From: an uncultured Cedecea sp.
GTDB lineage: Bacteria; Pseudomonadota; Gammaproteobacteria; Enterobacterales; Enterobacteriaceae
Assembly: GCF_947498825.1 (NCBI RefSeq)
Contig: NZ_CANMLV010000006.1
Location: 173,077-237,076, forward strand
DNA length: 64,000 bases
Direction: 5' to 3'
The position numbers were made by a program, and so were the translations under genes. Under the pieces are notes generated by a model, which did no database searches, had not been told where the DNA came from, and worked only from the letters and a program-made list of their open reading frames with translations. How positions within the stretch are numbered: the first letter of the stretch is position 1; each line of letters opens with the position of its first letter. Of this stretch, positions 10,377 to 19,115 are shown piece after piece.

Positions 10377-10591
10377 GCATCAGGATTTTCAAGTCAGCAC
10401 TGATTCGCCAGTAATTGAGCCAACAGGAGCTTGATGATTTGGCGGCGAATTTTCTGTCCTACAAAAAAGACGGTGCATTGCCAGATACCTTTGGGCGTGA
10501 TGCGCCTTACGATGATGATCGCACCTATCCCTTGGTAAAAGAAGAACAAGTGGCCCATATCCATCTTGCCGATGCGAATGCCCCTTTCAAA
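10373..10591 (+). pseudogene. yafO: Broken YafO mRNA interferase toxin
   Basis: Starts by ATGA overlap with yafN and reads MSIRIFKSALIRQ, then meets an in-frame TAA (10412-10414). The frame continues with SQQELDDLAANFLSYKKDG, GRDAPYDDDRTYPLV and VAHIHLADANAPF, clearly YafO, a ribosome-dependent mRNA interferase. After about 73 codons similarity ends abruptly at ~10591 and unrelated sequence follows up to hycI, so roughly the last 60 codons are missing. Two independent lesions (nonsense and 3' truncation) make it inactive. The 200 bp that follow hold no recognisable gene. Confidence 0.88.
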
Positions 10592-10797
10592 GGTTTTAAA
10601 AACTCCTCTGAGAGCATCTCTACAACGGTAGTAGGCTCAGCATTTTTCGTTCTCACGTAGAATTCTTGGCACTGAGGGAAAATCATGAGTACCAAAAGAG
10701 GGCCTGACAGCGGTACCGATGTTAAAAACATCAGATGACAGTTATCAGACCCTGAATGATGCGTATGTAGGGGATCATTGCGAGGGATACCGGTTTA

Positions 10798-11283
10798 TCA
10801 GTCCGTTTCCTGTTTAAAAGGGGCAATATCCAAGCCCTGTTCCAGCGCAGGCAAGAGCTGATAAAGGCGGTTCACTGCCTGCTCAACGGCAGCACTCATT
10901 GGGAAGTAAAAAGCCACCACATCAGGCTGGATACCGACAAAGGTTATCTGTGGGATATCCTCGCGCAGTTGCTGAATCAGAAAGGTCAGCGGTAAATTGT
11001 GTGTGGTCATCATAAACATGTCGGCGATGTCATCTTCGTCGATAATGCGCATTTCACCGGGCGCAAGTCCCATATCAGTGGCATCAACAATCACCAGATG
11101 TTCTGGCTGTAGTTCACGTAAAAAACCGATGTCGTTTTCAGGTGCTGCGCCGCCGTCCACTACTGTCCAGCCGGATAGCGGTCGTTCAGCGCAGAGTTCG
11201 GCAAGGCGTGGGCCTGCCCCGTCGTCCCCCATCATACTGTTACCGACGCACAACAGTGCGTAGCGGGAAGATAAATCACGCAT
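10798..11283 (-). CDS. hycI: HycI hydrogenase-3 maturation endopeptidase
   Basis: 161 residues from the ATG at 11283, which has a perfect AGGAGG site and overlaps the end of hycH by 8 bp; an upstream ATG at 11325 lacks such support. HycI removes the C-terminal tail of the large subunit after nickel insertion. The family signature LLCVGNSMMGDDGAGP, the VDATDMGL block with the nickel-sensing Asp, and MMTTHNLPL with its His are all present. It is the last gene of the hyc operon; its substrate HycE in the same operon carries the expected cleavage site. Confidence 0.93.
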   Translation of the reverse strand: MRDLSSRYALLCVGNSMMGDDGAGPRLAELCAERPLSGWTVVDGGAAPENDIGFLRELQPEHLVIVDATDMGLAPGEMRIIDEDDIADMFMMTTHNLPLTFLIQQLREDIPQITFVGIQPDVVAFYFPMSAAVEQAVNRLYQLLPALEQGLDIAPFKQETD

Positions 11284-11758
11284 CAAACCTCCTGACCATG
11301 AGATACATGGCGGGATCGTATTCAATTTGTGTCAGCAGAGCGATAAGAGTATCGCTCCAGTCTTGTTGTTCGGCCGTCATGCCGCAACGCGCATCACGCA
11401 GTGCCAGTGCCAGTAAATGGGTATGGCTGCTATCAATATTGATCTCACCAAAGCGCTGTACGCCTGCCAGTTTGCGGTGTGCATCACTCTTTTCTGGCAG
11501 CGTGTTTATCCAGTCATTATAGGCGTCCAGCGGGCATTCAAGCCGAGACTTCAGACAGTCTATCACCCCGAGGTGATGGCCTATTGCCAGACTGTAATAC
11601 ACCACTTCTTGTGCCTTTTGCGAGCTGTGCTTTTGGGCACTTTTTTCATCGACAAATTTGCGACTTAATGAATAAAAAATGACTTTATTTTTCTCTGGCT
11701 GGTGGCCGGCATAAGGCTGATGGCGCGCATAGCGTTGGTCGTTGGTGTCATTCATCAC
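11276..11758 (-). CDS. hycH: HycH, FHL maturation protein
   Basis: 160 residues; HycH is needed for processing of the hydrogenase-3 large subunit but is not part of the final enzyme. The core [34 protein letters not shown] and the C-terminus YLMVRRFDA match HycH. The N-terminal ~20 residues before KVIF are an extension rich in H, Q and R compared with E. coli HycH. It overlaps hycG by 4 bp and hycI by 8 bp, indicating translational coupling within the operon. Confidence 0.9.
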   Translation of the reverse strand: MMNDTNDQRYARHQPYAGHQPEKNKVIFYSLSRKFVDEKSAQKHSSQKAQEVVYYSLAIGHHLGVIDCLKSRLECPLDAYNDWINTLPEKSDAHRKLAGVQRFGEINIDSSHTHLLALALRDARCGMTAEQQDWSDTLIALLTQIEYDPAMYLMVRRFDA

Positions 11759-12552
11759 AGACGTACCTCGCCACGTAGTACCTGCTGATAGAGATGCAGC
11801 AGATTACCGACAATCTCGTTAAGCCGCAGATCGCCGCGCTGTTCAAGATAGGCATTAACCCGCTGTTCAATCGGCTCTACACCAGGGGCTACGACTAAAT
11901 CCATAAACTGATCGGCAATCTGACGACCATAACGGTAACCCGCCATACGGTGAGCTTCGCGGTCCAATAATACGCGCAGAGGTTGCGGTAAATCAGGGTG
12001 CAATAATGTTGCGGGTTCACGGGCTTTTTCGTTGTGTTGCTGACCTTTTATCTTCTGATCCAGCAAGCCCAGCGCCATGGCAAATCCGTAAATAGTGGCG
12101 GCGGGTGTCGGCGGGCAGCCAGGAATATACACATCGACGGGAACAATTTTATCTGTTCCGCCCCAGACGCAATACAGGTCGTGGAAAATGCCACCGCTGT
12201 TACCGCAGGCGCCGTAGGAAACGCAAATTTTAGGATCAGGAGAGCTGTCCCAGGCCCGCAGAGCAGGAATACGCATTGCTCGAGTTACTGCTCCTGTGAA
12301 GAGCAGAATGTCCGCATGACGCGGTGACGGCACCACTTTAATACCAAAGCGTTCTGCGTCAAACAGCGGCGAAATAGCGGCAAAAATCTCAATTTCACAG
12401 CCATTACAGCCTCCACAGTCAACGCGATAGACATAGGCAGAGCGACGAATACTGTTGAGCAGCGTTGATTTCAGCTTAGCGATGCTTTCGTCCAGTGTGA
12501 TGGGGACAGGAAGACCATTTTCATCACGTGGCGCAATGGGATTATGACTCAT
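11755..12552 (-). CDS. hycG: Hydrogenase-3 small subunit HycG (NuoB-like)
   Basis: 265 residues; the NuoB/PSST-type small subunit that carries the proximal [4Fe-4S] cluster between the ferredoxin subunits and the NiFe site. Cluster ligands are seen in [22 protein letters not shown] and YIPGCPPTP. The central block from [18 protein letters not shown] onward is of HycG rather than HyfI type as I recall these proteins. It overlaps hycF and hycH by 4 bp each. Cytoplasmic, membrane-associated through the hydrogenase membrane arm. Confidence 0.94.
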   Translation of the reverse strand: MSHNPIAPRDENGLPVPITLDESIAKLKSTLLNSIRRSAYVYRVDCGGCNGCEIEIFAAISPLFDAERFGIKVVPSPRHADILLFTGAVTRAMRIPALRAWDSSPDPKICVSYGACGNSGGIFHDLYCVWGGTDKIVPVDVYIPGCPPTPAATIYGFAMALGLLDQKIKGQQHNEKAREPATLLHPDLPQPLRVLLDREAHRMAGYRYGRQIADQFMDLVVAPGVEPIEQRVNAYLEQRGDLRLNEIVGNLLHLYQQVLRGEVRL

Positions 12553-13106
12553 GAATGGGCCTCCGTTGTCATATGGCGGCCGATATCAATACGGTCGGAA
12601 GGAGAAAGACTGTGTCGTTTTTTGCATTCAGGGCAGGTTTCGTACTGTTCACGACGTTTGGCAATTTGCCTCTCGCTTAAGGCTGCGCTCTCTTGTAACA
12701 GGCTGAGTGCGAAGTCAATTTCTTTTTGAACCGCATAAGGTTTGCCACAGACACGGCAATGGCAGACCGGAAAGTCGGCCGTTTCATATAAGTCTTGTTT
12801 GTTCCACACCGCAAGTTCGAACTCTTGCGACAGTTTTATCGCCGCCGTCGGGCAAACTTCCTCACAGCGTGCGCAGAAAATACAGCGGCCTAAAAAAAGT
12901 GACCAGCGAATGCTTTCGCCATCTTCTGCTGTCGTCATCGTGAGTGCATTCGACGGGCAGGCATTGGCGCAGGCACCACAGGCAATACACTGTTCGGCAC
13001 TGTATTGCGGTTTACCGCGAAAATTGGGTGCCAGATCGAGTGGCTTAAACGGATAAGACACGGTTGCTGTGCCGGTTTTTAGTACTTTTTTAATCAGTTT
13101 CAGCAT
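12549..13106 (-). CDS. hycF: HycF, ferredoxin-like FHL subunit (2x[4Fe-4S])
   Basis: 185 residues from the ATG at 13106 (AAGGAA site; start [19 protein letters not shown] matches the family). NuoI-like protein with [12 protein letters not shown] and [12 protein letters not shown] clusters plus a second cysteine set CHCRVC and CPECK near the C-terminus. The stretch [27 protein letters not shown] and the PSDRI..RHM ending resemble HycF of hydrogenase-3 rather than HyfH. Overlaps hycG by 4 bp; 13 bp after hycE. A longer in-frame start at 13205 lies inside hycE and is not credible. Confidence 0.93.
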   Translation of the reverse strand: MLKLIKKVLKTGTATVSYPFKPLDLAPNFRGKPQYSAEQCIACGACANACPSNALTMTTAEDGESIRWSLFLGRCIFCARCEEVCPTAAIKLSQEFELAVWNKQDLYETADFPVCHCRVCGKPYAVQKEIDFALSLLQESAALSERQIAKRREQYETCPECKKRHSLSPSDRIDIGRHMTTEAHS

Positions 13107-13119
13107 GATAAACAGTTCC

Positions 13120-14844
13120 TTAAAGCGGCGAATTTTTACGTTCGATGCCGTAACGCTCGATCTCTTTGTAAGGCACCACGATGGAGGTTTTCTTACGTAC
13201 ATCAACCAGGGTCATGCGGTCGGTACAGGAGTAGCAAGGATCGAGACTCCCGATGATTAACGGCGCATCGGATACCGTATTGCCACGCAACATATAGCGC
13301 AGAGTCGGCCAGTTAGCGTAGGTGGCCGCACGACAACGCCAGCGGAACAGTTTCTGGTTATCACCGGTCATACTCCAGTGAACATCATCCCCACGCGGGG
13401 CCTCAGCAAAGCCGAGGGCAAAACGGTGTGGAATATAGCGAAAACCTTCAACCGCCAGCGGACCTGCCGGCAGATTCTGTAGGCCAAATTCAATCATATT
13501 CAGTGAGTTGAAGACTTCATGGATACGGACTTTTAAGCGTGAAAAAACGTCATTTCCTGTTTCACTGTAGAGCTCAAAGGGTAATTTAGCGTAACCGGCA
13601 TAAGGATGATCCTGACGCATATCGCGGCGATGGCCACTACCACGAACCATCGGGCCAACATTACTGAAATCACGCGCTACCTGGGGTTCCAGAATACCGA
13701 CGCCGACACTGCGCTGCTCAGTATTGGCAGTGCTGAGGAGGATACTGACCATATCGTTCAGTTCCCGACGCATACTGCCTGCAAGCGAGATAGTGGCTAT
13801 CATATCGTCTTTAAGAATGTCGCGACGCATGCCGCCAATCAGGTTCATACCATAGGTTTTACGTGCCCCGGTGAGGATCTCAGCCATTTTCATTGACTGC
13901 TCTCTGACGCGGAAAAACTGCATAAAACCGGAGTCAAAACCGACAAAATGACAGGCCAGCCCGAGGTTCAGCAGGTGACTGTGCAGTCGCTCAACCTCAA
14001 GCAAAATGGAGCGAATCATCTGAGCACGCTCAGGGACTTCAATGCCCATCGCATTTTCAACAGAAGAGGTATAGGCCACACTGTGGGTGAAACCGCAGAT
14101 CCCACATACCCGGTCTGAAAGGAAGGTGACTTCGTTGTAACCCATACGGGTTTCCGCCAGCTTCTCCATACCCCGGTGGACGTAAAACAGGCGGTAATCG
14201 GCGTCGATAATGTCCTCGCCGTCAACGAACAGACGGAAGTGTCCGGGTTCGTCAGAAGTAACATGAAGCGGGCCAATTGGCACAATATTGCTGCTTTCTT
14301 TGGCTTCGGAAATAAACGGATAGGTTTCAGTATCGGTGGTCGGGGCCGGGCGCTGACGATAATCCATTGCATCCTTACGCAGCGGATATAAATCATCCGG
14401 CCAGTCATCCGGCAACACTAACCGACGTTCATCTGGCAGACCCACGGGACGCAAGCCGTACATATCTCGGACTTCACGTTCCCCCCAGACGGCAGCGGGA
14501 ACGCGAGGGGTCACTGAGGGGAATTCCAGTGACACCGGGTCGACTTCAGCGCGTACGGTTATCCAGCATTTCACGCCTTTTTCCATCGACAGCACGTAAT
14601 ACAGGGCGTAATTGCCGCACAATGTCCGTTCGTCATTCCCGAATAAGACGGAAAGCCAGCCACCTTGCTGATAGTACAACCACTCAACCACTTCAGGTAA
14701 CCAGTTGAGTCTGACTGTGACGGTGGCCTGAGTATCGGTTTGCCAGCTGCTGCCTAAAACAGCAGAAGGAAACTGTTTCTCGAGTGCAGCCAGGTACGCT
14801 TTGCCGACCGGGTTTTGATTTAATGCAGTATTGAATTCGTTCAT
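13120..14844 (-). CDS. hycE: Hydrogenase-3 large subunit HycE (NuoCD-like, NiFe)
   Basis: 574 residues. N-terminal NuoC-like domain (~1-170, GGWLSVLFGNDER, VWGEREVRDMYGL) fused to a NuoD-like NiFe catalytic domain. NiFe ligands: DRVCGICGF (first CxxC) and DPCYSCTDR (second CxxC). The C-terminal tail after R543, beginning MTLVDVRKK and 31 residues long, is the peptide removed by HycI. Sequence character follows HycE (SMEKGVKCWITV) rather than HyfG. Its ATG overlaps an upstream TAA (TAATG), although only a 15-codon frame now precedes it. Reduces protons to H2. Confidence 0.95.
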   Translation of the reverse strand: MNEFNTALNQNPVGKAYLAALEKQFPSAVLGSSWQTDTQATVTVRLNWLPEVVEWLYYQQGGWLSVLFGNDERTLCGNYALYYVLSMEKGVKCWITVRAEVDPVSLEFPSVTPRVPAAVWGEREVRDMYGLRPVGLPDERRLVLPDDWPDDLYPLRKDAMDYRQRPAPTTDTETYPFISEAKESSNIVPIGPLHVTSDEPGHFRLFVDGEDIIDADYRLFYVHRGMEKLAETRMGYNEVTFLSDRVCGICGFTHSVAYTSSVENAMGIEVPERAQMIRSILLEVERLHSHLLNLGLACHFVGFDSGFMQFFRVREQSMKMAEILTGARKTYGMNLIGGMRRDILKDDMIATISLAGSMRRELNDMVSILLSTANTEQRSVGVGILEPQVARDFSNVGPMVRGSGHRRDMRQDHPYAGYAKLPFELYSETGNDVFSRLKVRIHEVFNSLNMIEFGLQNLPAGPLAVEGFRYIPHRFALGFAEAPRGDDVHWSMTGDNQKLFRWRCRAATYANWPTLRYMLRGNTVSDAPLIIGSLDPCYSCTDRMTLVDVRKKTSIVVPYKEIERYGIERKNSPL

Positions 14845-14953
14845 TACAAAGCCTCTTCCCGCATGCGCGAGATAAGAAAAATGTCAGGTCAGCCAGCAAT
14901 CAGTCGTGGAAATACCGTCAGCGATGCCGGAGCCATTACGGTTTCTGTTGTGA
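14845..14953 (-). other. Spacer where hycC and hycD would be expected
   Basis: In E. coli hycC and hycD lie between hycB and hycE; here only 109 bp remain. On the minus strand the frame closed by the TAA that overlaps the hycE start is open for just 15 codons, ending SRMREEAL. This looks like the scar of an excision that kept the coupling junction (inference). Confidence 0.6.
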
Positions 14954-15580
14954 TTATTTGGCTCCTTCATCAGGGATATCGAAGGTTGTCAGCCGGGTTG
15001 AAAAGACATTCATCGCATTCAACCGTTTTTGCTGGCTGGCTGTTTCGCTCAGTGCAGGGGTAACAAGCGTGATGGCTTGCGTCGGGCAAGTTTTAATGCA
15101 CGCCGGGCCCTCAGGACTGAAACTGCACAGATCACATTTCACTGCCACAGCACGTACACCCGGAACACAGTCCAGGAACGGGCTGACGGAACGTGGTGGA
15201 GGTGGCGCGGGGAGCGCTTTTGAGGTATTGCAATCACGAGGAATATCCAGTGGTGTGCTGCCAGAGAAGGTAATGGCGCCGAACGGACAGGCGAGAGCAC
15301 AGAGCTTGCAGCTCACACACAGACTTTCATTCAGATAAATAGCGTCATTTTCGCGTGTGATAGCATTGACCGGACACACCTGAGCACAAGGTGCATCTTC
15401 GCACTGGTGACACATCACCGGAGCGGAATCCAGACGATTCCTCATCACTTGTAGACGAGGTGCAGATTGTAAACCCTGACGCTGATGTTCTTGTGAACAA
15501 CTCGCCATACAGGTATTGCAGCCGATACACAGTTTCGGATCGGCTATCACATATTGATTCATGGCATGTTTAACGCTCAT
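14954..15580 (-). CDS. hycB: HycB, 4x[4Fe-4S] electron-transfer subunit of FHL
   Basis: 208 residues; polyferredoxin that links FdhF to the hydrogenase. Clusters: CIGCNTCMASC, CHQCEDAPCAQVCP, CVSCKLCALACP and CDLCSFSPEGPACIKTCP. The SGSTPLDIP and proline-rich PAPPPP segments and the VPGVRAVAVKCDLCSF block are HycB-like. The ATG at 15580 has a GAGGAGA site 5 bp away; an internal ATG 6 codons later matches the E. coli N-terminus (MN..VIAD), so the first six residues may be an extension. Followed by a 109-bp spacer and hycE; preceded by hycA. Confidence 0.93.
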   Translation of the reverse strand: MSVKHAMNQYVIADPKLCIGCNTCMASCSQEHQRQGLQSAPRLQVMRNRLDSAPVMCHQCEDAPCAQVCPVNAITRENDAIYLNESLCVSCKLCALACPFGAITFSGSTPLDIPRDCNTSKALPAPPPPRSVSPFLDCVPGVRAVAVKCDLCSFSPEGPACIKTCPTQAITLVTPALSETASQQKRLNAMNVFSTRLTTFDIPDEGAK

Positions 15581-15636
15581 GAAGTCTCCTCAGTATTTCA
15601 TCAAAAGTGACGAAATCGGCACTTAATTTGATATTT

Positions 15637-15650
15637 CGACATTTATGTCG
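15637..15650. promoter_or_regulatory. Candidate FhlA site between hycA and hycB
   Basis: Perfect palindrome CGACAT-TT-ATGTCG. In E. coli FhlA also binds in the hycA-hycB intergenic region, so position and motif agree. Confidence 0.5.
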
Positions 15651-15723
15651 GAGTCGAACCCAGTAAACAGAGTGCTAAAAGAAATTCTTTACTGCCGCAG
15701 CAGTCATATGTTTTTAAATATAC

Positions 15724-16191
15724 TCAGGCGTTGCTGAGTAATTTCTCAAGTTGCGGATGAATAGGTTTATTACTTTTCAGTGAGTCAAAAACACACTGAT
15801 AAATAGCTGAAATTTTATTGAGATAATGTTCAAGCACCGCGTTTTTATCTTTAATATCGACGCTACCGTCCACCAGGCCGTCTTCGCTCAGTGTCGCATG
15901 GGAAATTGTTTTGAAATCATCGACTTCACTGCTATGCGCCATATTCAAACTGTAAACAATATCCTGGCTATAGAAGTCATCGCTAAGGGAGATGCTGACG
16001 GTAAAATAGTCAAATAATGTAAAACAGACACCCCTTTCATCACCACAGCTAAAGCCATGATTTATCTTTTTATTTGAATGGGTTACTGCCTGTGTCAGAC
16101 TGTTTTGATAAAGGCTCCACTGTGCTTTCAGATGGTTGTTTTTGTTGGCAATGTAATCTGCTTTACTGCTCAGATCGCTAAGAGTGCTCAT
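15724..16191 (-). CDS. hycA: HycA, FHL negative regulator
   Basis: 155 residues. HycA antagonises FhlA activation of the formate regulon. Recognisable family blocks are SEKADYIA-like SSKADYIANKN at the N-terminus, a short FSCGDERGVCFTLFDYF stretch, and VDIKDKNAVLEHYLNKI near residue 115. First gene of the hyc operon, divergent from hypA, with a candidate sigma-54 promoter ~95 bp upstream. Its presence is a hyc-type trait, since hyf operons have no hycA. Confidence 0.9.
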   Translation of the reverse strand: MSTLSDLSSKADYIANKNNHLKAQWSLYQNSLTQAVTHSNKKINHGFSCGDERGVCFTLFDYFTVSISLSDDFYSQDIVYSLNMAHSSEVDDFKTISHATLSEDGLVDGSVDIKDKNAVLEHYLNKISAIYQCVFDSLKSNKPIHPQLEKLLSNA

Positions 16192-16286
16192 TGTTATTAC
16201 CCGTAATTAAATGATGTGCCTGTGCCTTTTTTATTCGCCAGAATACAAAAAGTGACGACAAAAATAGGGTGCATAGCCTACTGCTG

Positions 16287-16301
16287 GCATAAAGCGTGCC
16301 A
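16287..16301 (-). promoter_or_regulatory. Candidate sigma-54 promoter of hycA-I
   Basis: Minus-strand TGGCACGCTTTATGC: exact -24 TGGCAC, -12 ATGC, GG and GC separated by 10 bp. Located ~95 bp before hycA. Confidence 0.78.
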
Positions 16302-16390
16302 GTTTCCTTTTTTATTTAATTACTTATTTATTATTAATGAGTTAAAAGCCCAGTCATTTATTTTACTGGCGGGCGATAAAGCTGAGTGAC

Positions 16391-16417
16391 ATGTCGATGA
16401 CACTTTATTTCGACATA
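16391..16417. promoter_or_regulatory. Candidate FhlA upstream activator sites in the hyc-hyp spacer
   Basis: ATGTCGATGACA (16391-16402) and TTTCGACATA (16408-16417) lie between the divergent sigma-54 promoters of hycA and hypA, where E. coli has its shared FhlA sites. A further GTGACGACA is at ~16246. Confidence 0.6.
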
Positions 16418-16464
16418 TATGATGGTCTGTCAGTAATAAGTGTCTCGGACCTTGTCGTTAAATC

Positions 16465-16480
16465 TGGCACTAATATTGCA
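16465..16480 (+). promoter_or_regulatory. Sigma-54 promoter of hypABCDE-fhlA
   Basis: TGGCAC-TAATA-TTGCA, a consensus -24/-12 element 49 bp before the hypA ATG. It lies inside a longer upstream in-frame ORF (from 16391), which rules out that longer start for HypA. Confidence 0.9.
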
Positions 16481-16528
16481 GCTACAATGTCATCATCTCT
16501 TTATTTATCTTCGAATGGGGGAGAAATA

Positions 16529-16873
16529 ATGCATGAGATCACTTTATGCCAGAACGCGGTAGAAATAATGCAACAGTTTGGGCAGCAAAATAATGCCCAG
16601 AAAATTACCGCTGTGTGGATGGAAATTGGCGCATTTTCCTGTGTCGAGCCGGAAGCTGTGCAATTTTGTTTTGAGCTGGCGTGCCGTGAAACTCTCGCTG
16701 CAGGTTGCGTATTGCATCTTGAAACACCGCAAGCCGTAAGCTGGTGCAATCACTGCCAGCAGGACATCACCTTGCTCAGCCCCAGCGTGCTGCTTTGTCC
16801 GCAATGCGGTGGACATGATGTACGCGTAGTTGCTGACGACGGTATGAAAATTAAACGAATTGAAATCGAATAA
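16529..16873 (+). CDS. hypA: HypA nickel-insertion protein
   Basis: 114 residues. HypA binds nickel through the N-terminal Met-His-Glu (MHEITLCQNAVEIM) and zinc through two CxxC motifs (CNHC, CPQC) and delivers Ni to the hydrogenase-3 large subunit with HypB. The ATG at 16529 is chosen because it gives the obligatory MHE N-terminus, has a GGGGGAG site, and lies downstream of the sigma-54 promoter. First gene of the hyp operon, 30 bp before hypB. Confidence 0.95.
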   Translation: MHEITLCQNAVEIMQQFGQQNNAQKITAVWMEIGAFSCVEPEAVQFCFELACRETLAAGCVLHLETPQAVSWCNHCQQDITLLSPSVLLCPQCGGHDVRVVADDGMKIKRIEIE

Positions 16874-16903
16874 CAGGTAGTAGTTTTACCTGAGGAGCAA
16901 GCT

Positions 16904-17674
16904 ATGTGTAGTACCTGCGGCTGTGCCAGCGGTGAACTTCGTATAGAAGGTATCAGTGCTGAACATACTCATCATTCCCATGAACATTCCCACGCTGACA
17001 GTCACGGGTTGCCTTTCGCACCTCGTCGTCTGGTCGATATTGAAATGGATGTGCTGGCGAAAAATAACCATATTGCTTTCCATAACCGCGAACATTTTGC
17101 TGCAGCGAATATTGTGGCATTGAATCTGGTATCCAGCCCAGGCTCCGGTAAAACCACCTTGCTGACCAGCACGTTGCGTCGTATGGCAACCCAGACAGAC
17201 TGTGCGGTCATCGAAGGTGACCAGCAAACCACGAATGATGCTGACCGTATCCGTGCCACCGGCGTTCCAGCGATTCAGGTCAATACGGGTAAAGGCTGCC
17301 ATTTGGACGCTCAGATGGTGCACGACGCGTTGCATCAACTATCACCAAATAATAACAGTCTGCTGTTTATCGAAAATGTCGGCAATCTGGTGTGTCCGGC
17401 CGGTTTCGATCTTGGTGAGCGGCACAAAGTCGCGGTGTTATCTGTCACCGAAGGTGAGGATAAACCGCTGAAGTATCCTCATATGTTTGCCGCTTCCAGC
17501 CTGATGATACTTAACAAAATTGACCTGCTGCCCTATGTCAATTTTGACGTCGAAACCTGTATTGCCAATGCGCGCCAGGTCAATCCTCAGATTGAAGTGA
17601 TCCTGTTATCAGCGACAACAGGTGAAGGTATGGAACTGTGGCTGGCATGGCTGGAGCAACAATTATGTGCATAG
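16904..17674 (+). CDS. hypB: HypB GTPase for nickel insertion
   Basis: 256 residues. Metal-binding N-terminus CSTCGC and a His-rich stretch ([10 protein letters not shown], residues ~22-33) precede a SIMIBI-class GTPase: P-loop SSPGSGKTT near residue 78, [12 protein letters not shown] switch region, [16 protein letters not shown], and NKID. HypB hydrolyses GTP to drive nickel transfer from HypA to the apo-large subunit. Shorter than E. coli HypB (290 aa) mainly in the His-rich linker. Overlaps hypC by 10 bp. Confidence 0.96.
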   Translation: MCSTCGCASGELRIEGISAEHTHHSHEHSHADSHGLPFAPRRLVDIEMDVLAKNNHIAFHNREHFAAANIVALNLVSSPGSGKTTLLTSTLRRMATQTDCAVIEGDQQTTNDADRIRATGVPAIQVNTGKGCHLDAQMVHDALHQLSPNNNSLLFIENVGNLVCPAGFDLGERHKVAVLSVTEGEDKPLKYPHMFAASSLMILNKIDLLPYVNFDVETCIANARQVNPQIEVILLSATTGEGMELWLAWLEQQLCA

Positions 17675-17943
17675 GCATTCCCGGGCAAATTATTGCCCTG
17701 CATGAACAGCAACCGGGTAACGCCTGGGCTGAGGTTTGCGGGTTACGTAGGGAAGTGAATATTGCGCTGATATCTGAAGACGATCCTGAAGCACTGATTG
17801 GTTGCTGGGTACTCATCCATGTTGGTTTTGCCCTCAGTCGGTTAGACGAGCAGGAAGCTCTGGAAACCCTGGCGGCATTGCATGCCATGGAAGAAGTGGA
17901 AACGGATGTTGCTCTGTTCCTCGGGGCCGGGGAGACAAGATAA
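17665..17943 (+). CDS. hypC: HypC chaperone
   Basis: 92 residues beginning MCIGIPGQI, with the essential Cys2 exposed after Met removal. HypC carries the Fe(CN)2CO precursor with HypD to HycE. The ATG at 17665 lies within the last codons of hypB (ATGTGCATAG), and the stop TAA overlaps the hypD start (TAATG), so translation is coupled on both sides. The track-length frame starting earlier would destroy the MC N-terminus. Confidence 0.95.
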   Translation: MCIGIPGQIIALHEQQPGNAWAEVCGLRREVNIALISEDDPEALIGCWVLIHVGFALSRLDEQEALETLAALHAMEEVETDVALFLGAGETR

Positions 17944-19115
17944 TGCGTTTTGTTGATGAGTTTCGGGACCCGTTGCTGGCAAATACCTTGATTGAACGGC
18001 TGCATCAGCGGGCAGCACTATTGCCGTATAGCGCTGAGAAACCGATGCAAATTATGGAAGTCTGCGGTGGTCATACCCACGCTATTTTTAAATTTGGGCT
18101 GGATAAACTTTTACCTCCACAACTGGAGTTTATCCATGGTCCTGGCTGTCCGGTCTGTGTATTACCGATGGGGCGTATTGATGCCTGCTGCGAAATTGCT
18201 GCGCATCCCGAGGTGATTTTTTGTACCTTTGGCGATGCGTTACGGGTACCCGGAAAAAAAGGGTCTCTGCTCCAGGCCCGCGAGCGGGGGGCTGATATTC
18301 GCGTAGTTTATTCGCCCCTCGATGCGCTGAAGCTGGCACGTGAAAATCCCGCGCGACAAGTGGTCTTTTTCGCCCTGGGATTTGAAACTACGATGCCTGT
18401 CACTGCTGTCACTCTGCAGCAAGCAAAACGTGAGGAACTGACTAATTTCAGCGTTTTTTGTCAGCATATCAGCCTGATGCCAACCTTACGTAGTCTGCTT
18501 TCTCAGGAGGACGTCCGCATTGATGCCTTCCTTGCTCCCGGCCACGTCAGCATGATAACAGGCATTACTCCCTATCATTTTATCAATGAAGAGTTTGGTA
18601 AACCTCTGGTTATCAGTGGCTTTGAACCGCTGGATATGCTGCAGAGTGTGCTGATGCTGGTGGAGCAAGTTTGTGAGATGTCCTGTAAAACAGAAAATCA
18701 ATACAGCCGGGTCGTCCCTCCGGAGGGCAATTTGCTGGCACAAAAAGCAATGCATGACGTTTTTACGCTGGCTGGAAGCAGTGAGTGGCGTGGGCTAGGC
18801 TTAATTGAGGCGTCGGGTATTTCTCTGACCAGCGCCTACGCGGACTTTGATGCCGAATGCCGTTTCAACCCACAGGCTCAGTCAGTCGCTGACGATCCGC
18901 GCGCTCGTTGCGGTGAAGTACTCACTGGACGCTGTAAACCCCATGAGTGCCCGCTGTTTGGAAGTGGCTGTACGCCACATAACGCCTTTGGAGCACTCAT
19001 GGTTTCCTCTGAGGGAGCCTGTGCGGCGTGGTATCAGTATCGTCATCAGGAAACGACGACTGCAGAGAAACAGGCGTCCGGCGTTCGACAACAGAAGGTA
19101 AATCAGGATGCATGA
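17943..19115 (+). CDS. hypD: HypD Fe-S scaffold for Fe(CN)2CO assembly
   Basis: 390 residues from the ATG at 17943 ([12 protein letters not shown]). HypD holds a [4Fe-4S] cluster and, with HypC, is the platform on which CN and CO ligands are attached to iron. Key motifs: VCGGHTHAIFKFG, GPGCPVCVLP, FAPGHVS-like LAPGHVSMITG, and the C-terminal cysteine field CGEVLTGRCKPHECPLFG and GSGCTPHNAFG. Ends 8 bp into hypE. Any start upstream of 17943 would read through hypC. Confidence 0.96.
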   Translation: MRFVDEFRDPLLANTLIERLHQRAALLPYSAEKPMQIMEVCGGHTHAIFKFGLDKLLPPQLEFIHGPGCPVCVLPMGRIDACCEIAAHPEVIFCTFGDALRVPGKKGSLLQARERGADIRVVYSPLDALKLARENPARQVVFFALGFETTMPVTAVTLQQAKREELTNFSVFCQHISLMPTLRSLLSQEDVRIDAFLAPGHVSMITGITPYHFINEEFGKPLVISGFEPLDMLQSVLMLVEQVCEMSCKTENQYSRVVPPEGNLLAQKAMHDVFTLAGSSEWRGLGLIEASGISLTSAYADFDAECRFNPQAQSVADDPRARCGEVLTGRCKPHECPLFGSGCTPHNAFGALMVSSEGACAAWYQYRHQETTTAEKQASGVRQQKVNQDA

